Assembly (NCBI GenBank): GCA_025458415.1
Contig: JALOSN010000148.1
Location: 1-6,357 of the forward strand
Direction: 5' to 3'
Length of the DNA stretch: 6,357 nucleotides
Source: Hydrogenophaga sp.
GTDB taxonomy: Bacteria > Pseudomonadota > Gammaproteobacteria > Burkholderiales > Burkholderiaceae_C
The translations under genes were made by a program, and so were the position numbers. The notes below the pieces were generated by a model. It saw nothing but the letters and a program-made list of their open reading frames with translations. It was not told where the DNA came from and did no database searches. This document shows positions 1-6,357 of this stretch, piece by piece (position 1 is the first letter of the stretch; each line of letters begins with the position of its first letter).

Positions 1-137
1 TCCGCCGGGTCCAGAAACGTCGCCTCGCAACATCGGCAGCGCCAGTAGGTGCGGCTGCCTGTGAGGGCAAAGCAGCGGCTGCCCTGTTCCAGGCAGACAG
101 GGCACCCGGGTCCTGCGAGCGATTCGGCCAAAGACAA
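1..137 (-). CDS. Zinc-ribbon protein, probable class I SAM-dependent methyltransferase (N-terminal part only)
   Basis: Only the first 45 codons are in the window; the gene continues past position 1. The visible part holds two CxxC pairs (C12/C15 and C34/C37) separated by about 18 residues, followed by ATFLDPA. A short four-cysteine zinc ribbon with an R-x-Y-x-R-C-x-x-C-x-x-x-F pattern is typical of the N-terminus of a family of SAM-dependent methyltransferases; that link is from family knowledge, because the SAM-binding domain is not visible. I chose the TTG at 137-135 as start because a G-rich Shine-Dalgarno (GGGGGA, 147-142) sits 4 bases upstream, and the same frame is closed by the TGA of the preceding gene at 170-168 with no ATG between. 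The 30-base gap suggests co-transcription with that gene. Another zinc-ribbon protein remains possible. Confidence 0.6.
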   Translation of the reverse strand, partial: MSLAESLAGPGCPVCLEQGSRCFALTGSRTYWRCRCCEATFLDPA

Positions 138-167
138 CTGATCCCCCAGCTTCCGTACAGGCCCGTA

Positions 168-1574
168 TCAGGCCAGCTCGATCAGGTGCCGGAGATCCCA
201 GTCCAGGCGCGGCTGCGCCAGACCCGCGCGCTCATCGTGCTCATGGCGCTTGAGCGCCACGAACAGTTCGACCAGCGTCGATCCCAGGATGTCACGTAGC
301 ACCGGGCTCGCCTCCAGGGCCGCCAAGGCCACGGGCAGCTGGCGAGGCAAGGCCAGATCATCTGGCTTGCCGTCGAGGGCTGAGTGGCCGGCGTTCAAAC
401 CCCAAAGCCCCAGGCCCAGAGTCGACGCTACCGTCAGATAGGGGTTGGCGTCACCACCCGGCAGCCGGTTCTCCACCCGCATCGCCAGTGGACCCGAAGC
501 CGGTACCCGAAAGGCGACCTTCCGGTCGTCGTGGCCCCAGTCGGCATGGGTGGGCGAAGCGTCGCTCAGGACGATCCGGTCGAATGACATGTCGAACGGC
601 GCCAACAAGGCCATGGCCGATGGCGCGTGCTGTTGCAGGCCGCCAATGAAGTGCATCAACTCGACACTGGGCTCGCCGCCGGATGTGGCAAACAGGTGAG
701 GCCAGGCCCCGTGCCCGGGACCCGTCCGCTGGACGCTGAAATGCCAGTGCATGCCGGTACCTGGCTGATCGAGAAACGGTTTGGCCGCAAAGCTGGCCAG
801 AAAACCATGCCGGGCAGCCGTCTCCCGCGCCAGTCGCTTGAAGCGGAAAACCGCGTCTGCCTGCGCCAGCGGCTCGCCGGGCCGAAAGTTCACCTCGAAC
901 TGAGACAGGGCGGCCTCGTGGAGGTACCCCGAAACCGGGATGCCCCAGCTCTCGCAGGCCTGCCAAAGTTCGTCGAAATAGGGTTCGAAATGGCTGCAGC
1001 GCTCCAGAGAATACGCGTCGCAGGCGCTCTCGCGCACAGGATACGACGCCCTGGCCCGGGCGCTGCCAAGGGCATGGCCATCCGGCTCGCGCTGCACAAG
1101 AAACATTTCCAGCTCCGGCGCCACCGTGGCCTTAAGGCCCTGCGCCTGATAGGACCGCAAAACCCGCTTCAGGGCGGACCGCGGCACCAGTTCGCTGGCG
1201 TGGATCTCACGCTCCAATGCATCCGACCACCAGGAGCCAGAGGGATCGCAGATCACCGTAACCTCACCCGGGCGACCTGGCCGGGGAACCAGGGTGGCCA
1301 GATCGGGCACCAGGTGCAGGTCCACATAGCCCTTGGGCAACAGCCCGCCGAACACGTGCGGCGGCGCCCCTCCTGTGATGGACATGCCCAGGAGAACCGA
1401 CGGCAGGCGGCAGCCCTGTTGCGCCACCCATTCACCGACCGCCAGCCGCTTGCCCCGCGCAACCGAAGAAAGGTCGGGCAGACAACACTCGACCATCCGT
1501 GCACCAAGACCACGGGCAGCTTCATTCAGCGTTTCCGGTGAGATCCGCTCTTCCTGGGCGTTGAAGTTCGACAT
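168..1574 (-). CDS. Glutamine synthetase family protein, PuuA-like (probable gamma-glutamyl-amine ligase)
   Basis: A 468-residue protein of the usual length for GlnA/PuuA-type enzymes, which ligate glutamate to ammonia or an amine using ATP in the cytoplasm. Visible motifs: RGKR (about 40-43), the metal-binding PELE (153-156), QFEVNF (225-230), GTGMHWHFS (272-280), PTHADWGHDDR (341-351) and RVENRLPGGDANPYL (366-380). The last two resemble E. coli PuuA (gamma-glutamylputrescine synthetase) more than GlnA, so polyamine or another amine is the likely substrate; this is inference. The NSYRR-type segment reads MSFDR (329-333), so the substrate pocket may differ. The start is the ATG at 1574, whose upstream sequence has no clear Shine-Dalgarno; the frame stays open to 1781 but that part runs through the ssrA terminator and 3' end and is not coding. 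The next ATG in frame is at residue 27. A zinc-ribbon gene follows after 30 bases. Confidence 0.88.
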   Translation of the reverse strand: MSNFNAQEERISPETLNEAARGLGARMVECCLPDLSSVARGKRLAVGEWVAQQGCRLPSVLLGMSITGGAPPHVFGGLLPKGYVDLHLVPDLATLVPRPGRPGEVTVICDPSGSWWSDALEREIHASELVPRSALKRVLRSYQAQGLKATVAPELEMFLVQREPDGHALGSARARASYPVRESACDAYSLERCSHFEPYFDELWQACESWGIPVSGYLHEAALSQFEVNFRPGEPLAQADAVFRFKRLARETAARHGFLASFAAKPFLDQPGTGMHWHFSVQRTGPGHGAWPHLFATSGGEPSVELMHFIGGLQQHAPSAMALLAPFDMSFDRIVLSDASPTHADWGHDDRKVAFRVPASGPLAMRVENRLPGGDANPYLTVASTLGLGLWGLNAGHSALDGKPDDLALPRQLPVALAALEASPVLRDILGSTLVELFVALKRHEHDERAGLAQPRLDWDLRHLIELA

Positions 1575-1603
1575 GGACACAAGGGTACAGGACGTCAGAA
1601 GAC

Positions 1604-1643
1604 AAAGAAAAAGGCCGCCAGGTGTATGTTCCTGGCGGCCTTT
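1604..1643 (-). terminator. Rho-independent terminator of ssrA
   Basis: A perfect 13-bp inverted repeat (1610-1622 against 1631-1643) with an 8-base loop. Read on the minus strand it is followed by TTTTTCTTT, the expected U-tract. It starts 12 bases after the CCA end of ssrA, so it ends the tmRNA transcript and any read-through from ubiG-gph. The U-tract lies only about 30 bases before the ATG of the glutamine-synthetase-family gene. Confidence 0.93.
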
Positions 1644-1654
1644 GTCATGAGGTA

Positions 1655-1965
1655 TGGTGGAGCTGGGGGGATTTGAACCCCCGTCCGCAAGCCTTCTTCG
1701 CGCAGTTCTACATGTGTAGTCGTCTGATTTGGATCTCGCCACCCGCGTCGCGCAGCGACACGCTACGCAGGCAGCCAGCACCCTTTGGTCTCACCCCGCG
1801 CCAAGGTACCCGACGCGAAGCCAGCCGATAAAGATTCCCTTGCAGCCTGGACGGTCTTGCGACCGCCCTTGCCCAGCCTATCGGCCTGCTGTTGCAAGGC
1901 TCACCGGATTAAGCGGCGAGTGCGAAACGTTCGTCGTTTGCAGTTAGTTTTTTTCTGCGGTAGTT
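1655..1965 (-). ncRNA. ssrA: tmRNA (10Sa RNA), 5' domain not recognisable
   Basis: tmRNA rescues stalled ribosomes with SmpB by acting first as alanyl-tRNA, then as a short mRNA for a degradation tag. The 3' end is clear: T arm at 1682-1666 with loop TTCAAAT, acceptor strand CAGCTCCA and encoded CCA ending at 1655, closely matching E. coli tmRNA. The P2 3' strand (1715-1700) and the GATCCAAATCAGACGACTAC segment just upstream are of betaproteobacterial type. The tag frame ANDERFALAA lies at 1941-1909, preceded by an A-rich stretch. Gene order (tag before T arm) is that of one-piece tmRNA. The upper boundary given is where recognisable tmRNA sequence ends; a normal gene would extend about 90 bases beyond the resume codon, to roughly 2030. 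That stretch instead encodes the Gph C-terminus and lacks a convincing acceptor 5' strand, D-loop domain or P2 5' strand. The gene may be broken, misassembled, or unusually short at its 5' end. Confidence 0.88.
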
Positions 1966-2623
1966 TCAAGACCTGCAGCGGCGAATCCACCATGGCATCG
2001 GCCCCCCACGTGCTCACATGGGGGCCAATCCCGAGGTACCCGTACAGGGCGGCCACGGTGCTCATGCCCGCCGAACGCCCGGCCAGGATGTCGCGCAGGT
2101 CGTCGCCCACATAGATGCAGGTCTGCGGCGACACGCGCATCTGACGCGCCGCCTCGAACAGCGGCGCCGGGTGCGGCTTGGCGTGGGGTGTGGTGTCTCC
2201 GCTGATCACGGTCTCTGCGGTTTCAAACAAGGCCATGGAGCGGATCAGCTGACGGGTGAAGCGCTCCGCCTTGTTGGTGACCACGCCCCAGCGCAGCCCC
2301 GCGTCCAGCAGCGCGGTCAGCAAGGCCTCGACCTCGTCGAAGACCCTCGAATGCTCGGTCATGCTCGCCTCGTACTCGGCCAGAAACTCGTGGCGCAGCG
2401 CTTCGTAGCCGTCGTCATCGGGTCCGAGGTTGAAGGCCTTTTGCAGCATGCCGCGCGCCCCTGAACTCGCCAACGGTCGGTAGGCGGGCAGCCCAAGCGG
2501 TGGCAGGCCTCGCCTGGCCCGCATGCGCTCGGCTGCGGCGGCGAGGTCCGGCGCACTGTCCAGCAAGGTGCCATCCAGGTCGAACAAAACCGCCTGGACA
2601 CCGGAGAACCTGATCTCGGTCAT
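1901..2623 (-). CDS. gph: Phosphoglycolate phosphatase, HAD superfamily, with abnormal C-terminal read-through
   Basis: Gph dephosphorylates 2-phosphoglycolate, a by-product of DNA repair and oxygenase activity, to glycolate in the cytoplasm. All four HAD motifs are present: FDLDGT with nucleophile D15 and acid/base D17; VVTN with T116; HAKPHP with K149; VGDDLRD with D174/D175. A helical cap lies between motifs I and II. I chose the ATG at 2623 because it overlaps the ubiG stop as ATGA, implying translational coupling; an upstream in-frame ATG at 2677 lies inside ubiG. Family-like sequence runs to about residue 221 (WGADAMVDSPLQVLKL). The last 18 or so residues are lysine/arginine-rich and come from ssrA sequence, ending at a TGA (1903-1901) inside the tmRNA. 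The native stop codon therefore appears lost. The catalytic core is complete, so the enzyme could still work. Total length is 240 residues against the usual 220-230. Confidence 0.87.
   Translation of the reverse strand: MTEIRFSGVQAVLFDLDGTLLDSAPDLAAAAERMRARRGLPPLGLPAYRPLASSGARGMLQKAFNLGPDDDGYEALRHEFLAEYEASMTEHSRVFDEVEALLTALLDAGLRWGVVTNKAERFTRQLIRSMALFETAETVISGDTTPHAKPHPAPLFEAARQMRVSPQTCIYVGDDLRDILAGRSAGMSTVAALYGYLGIGPHVSTWGADAMVDSPLQVLKLPQKKTNCKRRTFRTRRLIR
1909..1941 (-). other. tmRNA tag reading frame (ANDERFALAA, then TAA)
   Basis: From the resume codon GCA at 1941-1939 the frame reads A-N-D-E-R-F-A-L-A-A and stops at TAA (1911-1909). The AND(E) start and hydrophobic ALAA end are the hallmarks of ssrA tags recognised by ClpXP, ClpAP and SspB. 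This variant fits Burkholderiales. The AACTAACT bases just upstream fit the resume-codon selection region. The same bases are also read in a different frame by the extended gph ORF. Confidence 0.93.
2000..2026. repeat. GC-rich imperfect inverted repeat inside the 3' end of gph
   Basis: GGCCCCC at 2000-2006 faces GGGGGCC at 2020-2026, a 7-bp stem that can extend inward past a bulged C. It lies in codons for about residues 200-207 of Gph. There is no U-tract on either side, so it is not a standard terminator. It may be chance in GC-rich coding DNA, but it sits close to the gph/ssrA junction and could matter for RNA folding or for a deletion. Confidence 0.4.
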
Positions 2624-3330
2624 GCCGGTTTTCGGGTGGCAAAAAGGTAGTTGACGCTGGTGTCTTCGTTGAGCCAATAGCGCTGCGTGACCGGGTTGTA
2701 AGCCATGCCGCGCGTCTGCTGCAGCTCCAGCCCAGCCGACCGACAGAACCCGCCCAGTTCACTTGGGCGGATCAGCTTGGCATATTCATGGGTGCCCTTG
2801 GGCAAAAGATTCAGCACGTACTCGGCACCGACGATGGCAAACAGGAAGGACTTGGGGTTGCGGTTGATGGTGGAGAAAAACACCCAGCCGCCCGGCTTGA
2901 CCAGCTGACTGCAGGCCTTGACCACCGATGCCGGGTCGGGCACATGCTCGAGCATTTCCATGCACGTCACAACGTCAAAGGCGCCCGGCTGTTCGCGGGC
3001 CATGTCCTCGGCACTGATCTCCTGGAAACTGAGGTTGGGCGTGCCGACCTCCAGGGCATGCAGCTGGGCCACCCTCAAAGCCTTGACAGACAGGTCGATG
3101 CCGGTCACGGTCGCGCCCCTGCGGGCCATCGAGTCGGACAGGATGCCGCCACCACAGCCGATGTCCAGCACGTGCTTGCCCGGCAGCGAGGCCAGGCCAT
3201 CGATCCAGCCCAACCGCAAGGGATTGATTTGGTGCAGAGGACGGAATTCGCTTTCCGGATCCCACCAGCGGTGGGCCAGATCGGAAAACTTGGCCAGTTC
3301 GGCCGGGTCGGCGTTGAGCTTTTGATCCAT
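2620..3330 (-). CDS. ubiG: Ubiquinone biosynthesis O-methyltransferase UbiG
   Basis: A 236-residue class I SAM methyltransferase that performs both O-methylations of ubiquinone synthesis (the 2-polyprenyl-6-hydroxyphenol and 3-demethylubiquinol steps) at the cytoplasmic membrane. Visible: N-terminal FSDLAHRWWDPESEFRPLH (about 15-33), highly typical of UbiG; SAM motif I VLDIGCGGG (54-62); acidic residue D79 of GIDLS; CMEMLEHVPDP (123-133); and FFSTINRNPKSF followed by the UbiG-specific hydrophobic insert FAIVGAEYVLNLLPKGTH (to about 181), thought to contact the membrane. Length is normal. The ATG at 3330 follows the ompA terminator closely and has no strong Shine-Dalgarno; a GATAAT lies 6 bases upstream. 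The stop codon overlaps the gph start by ATGA, so ubiG and gph form a two-gene unit. Confidence 0.96.
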   Translation of the reverse strand: MDQKLNADPAELAKFSDLAHRWWDPESEFRPLHQINPLRLGWIDGLASLPGKHVLDIGCGGGILSDSMARRGATVTGIDLSVKALRVAQLHALEVGTPNLSFQEISAEDMAREQPGAFDVVTCMEMLEHVPDPASVVKACSQLVKPGGWVFFSTINRNPKSFLFAIVGAEYVLNLLPKGTHEYAKLIRPSELGGFCRSAGLELQQTRGMAYNPVTQRYWLNEDTSVNYLFATRKPA

Positions 3331-3336
3331 GACCCG

Positions 3337-3342
3337 ATTATC
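3337..3342 (-). promoter_or_regulatory. Possible -10 element of ubiG
   Basis: GATAAT on the minus strand matches TATAAT at 5 of 6 positions and ends 6 bases before the ubiG ATG. If used, transcription would begin at or next to the ATG and give a leaderless mRNA, which fits the missing Shine-Dalgarno. No good -35 is seen 16-18 bases upstream, where the ompA terminator lies. Low confidence. Confidence 0.28.
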
Positions 3343-3352
3343 GCCAGCCCAG

Positions 3353-3378
3353 AAAAAAACCGCGCCTGAGCGCGGTTT
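3353..3378 (-). terminator. Rho-independent terminator of ompA
   Basis: A perfect 9-bp stem, AAACCGCGC (3357-3365) and GCGCGGTTT (3370-3378), with a 4-base loop. On the minus strand it is followed by a run of seven T. It lies 24 bases after the ompA stop codon and 22 bases before the ubiG start, separating the two transcripts. Confidence 0.93.
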
Positions 3379-3401
3379 CTTTTCGGTCGGAGGAAGTCCG
3401 A

Positions 3402-4052
3402 TCAGTTGGCGCGGGTGCCCACCACTTCCACTTCCACACGGCGGTTCTTGGCGCGGCCTTCGCGGGTGCTGTTGTCAGCGACCGGCTGGGTCAGGCCCTT
3501 GCCTTCGGTGTAGATGCGGTTGGCTTCGATGCCCTTGCTCACCAGATAGGCCTTGACGGCTTCGGCGCGGCGCACCGACAGGCGCTGGTTGTAGCCGGCA
3601 GGGCCGGTGGAGTCGGTGTGACCGACAGCAATCACGACTTCCAGATTGATGGCCTTGACCTTCTCGACCAGATCGTCCAGCTTCGCCTTGCCTTCGCGCT
3701 TGAGCACGGCCTTGTCGAAGTCGAAGAAGGCGTCGGCGGCGTAGGTCACCTTCGCTGCAGCGGGAGCGGCCGCAGGAGCGGGTGCGGGTGCGGGAGCTGG
3801 AGCGGGCGCAGGAGCGGGAGCAGCAGCCGGGGCCGGGGCCGGAGCCGGGGCGGGCTGGGGCACGATGGCACCGTCGCAACCCTGGGCGGCCGTGGCAGGC
3901 GTCCAGCCGGCATTGCGCCAGCAGAGCTCGTTGGTGCCGTTTTTCCAGACGGTGCCATCGGAAGCACGCCAGTTGTCGACGGTCTGGGCGCCAGCGGCAC
4001 CGGCGACGGCAACAGCAGCGAACAACATTGCCACTTTGTTCAACTTCTTCAT
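3402..4052 (-). CDS. ompA: OmpA-family outer-membrane/peptidoglycan-binding protein (RmpM-like)
   Basis: A 216-residue exported protein. Residues 1-22 form a signal peptide (MKKLNK, hydrophobic core, A-G-A cleavage site before Q23). Then comes a short N-terminal region with two cysteines (C44, C59), probably disulphide-linked, in the WKNGTNELCWRNAGWTPATA context seen in neisserial RmpM (class 4) proteins. A Pro-Ala linker spans about 65-100. From about 103 to 213 lies an OmpA C-terminal domain: FFDFDKA, VGHTDSTG (141-148), YNQRLSVRRAEAVKAYL and NRRVEVEV, which bind diaminopimelate of peptidoglycan. There is no room for an eight-strand beta-barrel, so it is probably periplasmic, tied to outer-membrane porins, rather than classical OmpA. 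The start has a strong Shine-Dalgarno (AGAGGAA, 4063-4057). It is followed by its own terminator and is probably monocistronic. The gene symbol is used in the family sense. Confidence 0.92.
   Translation of the reverse strand: MKKLNKVAMLFAAVAVAGAAGAQTVDNWRASDGTVWKNGTNELCWRNAGWTPATAAQGCDGAIVPQPAPAPAPAPAAAPAPAPAPAPAPAPAPAAAPAAAKVTYAADAFFDFDKAVLKREGKAKLDDLVEKVKAINLEVVIAVGHTDSTGPAGYNQRLSVRRAEAVKAYLVSKGIEANRIYTEGKGLTQPVADNSTREGRAKNRRVEVEVVGTRAN
3753..3854 (-). repeat. Low-complexity Pro-Ala repeat tract in ompA
   Basis: About 34 codons coding for alternating Pro-Ala with AA interruptions (residues 67-100). On the plus strand it is a degenerate run of GCGGGAGC/GGCCGG-like units. The protein segment is a stiff extended spacer between the N-terminal region and the peptidoglycan-binding domain. 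Such tracts commonly change length by slippage. Confidence 0.85.
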
Positions 4053-4056
4053 GGTA

Positions 4057-4063
4057 TTCCTCT
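4057..4063 (-). promoter_or_regulatory. Ribosome-binding site of ompA
   Basis: AGAGGAA on the minus strand lies 4 bases upstream of the ATG at 4052. It is the strongest Shine-Dalgarno in the window and settles the ompA start. Confidence 0.8.
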
Positions 4064-4262
4064 TGGTTGGACGCGGATGAAATGCGTAGGAAATTAGGAC
4101 GTTTCAGGTGACCACCACCTCAAACGCTGAGATTTATTGTGCCACAAGGGCCTTATCGAACAGGACCGGGGCTGACACACATGTAACCAGACTGCACACC
4201 CCGGTCGCTTCGTTGCTTGCCAACAACACAAATGGCGGTCAGGGGACTGAAGGCCTCCGCAC

Positions 4263-4268
4263 TAAAAT
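4263..4268 (+). promoter_or_regulatory. Possible -10 element of gyrA
   Basis: TAAAAT matches TATAAT at 5 of 6 positions and lies 46 bases before the gyrA ATG. No TTGACA-like -35 is found at 16-18 bases upstream. If correct, the leader would start near 4275 and include the hairpin covering the ribosome-binding site. Weak evidence. Confidence 0.3.
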
Positions 4269-4269
4269 G

Positions 4270-4304
4270 CAGGGTTGCCCTGTACTTCCTGCCTGACGGC
4301 AGGA
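4270..4304 (+). promoter_or_regulatory. Two short hairpins in the gyrA leader; the second includes the Shine-Dalgarno
   Basis: Hairpin 1: CAGGG (4270-4274), loop TTG, CCCTG (4278-4282). Hairpin 2: TCCTGCC (4287-4293), loop TGAC, GGCAGGA (4298-4304), a perfect 7-bp stem. The 3' arm of hairpin 2 holds AGGA, the only plausible gyrA Shine-Dalgarno, 10 bases before the ATG. Folding of hairpin 2 would hide the ribosome-binding site. The pairing is visible in the sequence; a regulatory role is inference. Confidence 0.5.
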
Positions 4305-4314
4305 CCCATGTCCC

Positions 4315-6357
<2,043 letters not shown>

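Larger units (their letters stand above)
4053..4314. other. Divergent intergenic region between ompA and gyrA
   Basis: 262 bases with no convincing ORF, more AT-rich than its surroundings. It must hold the ompA promoter (minus) and the gyrA promoter (plus). On the minus strand, AT-rich stretches such as CACAATAAATC (near 4132-4142) and CCTAATTT (near 4091-4098) are possible -10 regions, but neither pairs with a good -35. A short inverted repeat AGGTG/CACCT lies at 4106-4120. No RNA gene is recognised. Confidence 0.6.

Noticed and set aside
627..1541. 304-residue ORF on the plus strand
   Set aside because: Antisense to the glutamine-synthetase-family gene, which has all family motifs.
1655..1690. 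Stand-alone tRNA gene suggested by the T arm and CCA
   Set aside because: No D arm or anticodon arm is present upstream; the segment continues into the tmRNA P2 strand and tag.
1575..1781. Extended N-terminus of the glutamine-synthetase-family protein
   Set aside because: The extra codons run through the ssrA terminator and the tmRNA 3' end, so the open frame there is accidental.
1655..1965. Circularly permuted two-piece tmRNA as in Cupriavidus, some Rhodocyclales and alphaproteobacteria
   Set aside because: In permuted genes the acceptor piece with the T arm and CCA precedes the tag. Here the tag comes first, and the CCA end is followed within 12 bases by a terminator, leaving no space for a 5' piece downstream.

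Overview
The window looks like chromosomal DNA of a betaproteobacterium of the order Burkholderiales, most likely Comamonadaceae or a close relative. The evidence is high-GC coding sequence, a tmRNA proteolysis tag reading ANDERFALAA, a UbiG-Gph pair, a short RmpM/OmpA-like protein with a Pro-Ala linker, and a GyrA of proteobacterial type. The genus call is inference; no database search was possible.

Layout: everything from position 1 to 4052 lies on the minus strand, and gyrA starts divergently on the plus strand at 4315. Along the minus strand in transcription order (right to left) the genes are: an OmpA-family outer-membrane protein (4052-3402) with its own terminator (3378-3353); ubiG (3330-2620), overlapping gph (2623-1901) by an ATGA; the tmRNA gene ssrA, with 3' end at 1655; a strong terminator (1643-1604); a PuuA-like glutamine-synthetase-family enzyme (1574-168); and the start of a zinc-ribbon protein that is probably a SAM methyltransferase (137 to the window edge). 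gyrA runs off the right edge after 681 codons.

Function: most of the window is ordinary housekeeping (ubiquinone synthesis, removal of 2-phosphoglycolate, cell-envelope anchoring, DNA gyrase, ribosome rescue). UbiG and Gph are probably co-translated. The 262-base gap between ompA and gyrA must hold two divergent promoters. Its gyrA side has two small hairpins, the second of which includes the likely gyrA ribosome-binding site.

The most unusual point is the gph/ssrA junction. The 3' three-quarters of ssrA (tag frame, 3' strand of P2, T arm, CCA end, terminator) is intact. The canonical 5' part (acceptor 5' strand, D-loop domain, P2 5' strand, most of PK1) is not recognisable. Its expected place is filled by sequence that still codes for the C-terminus of Gph, and the gph frame runs on through the tag in another frame. 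This looks like a deletion fusing gph to the inside of ssrA, real or an assembly error. A less likely alternative is a strongly reduced tmRNA 5' domain overlapping gph. No CRISPR array, insertion sequence, tRNA, rRNA or defence system was seen.
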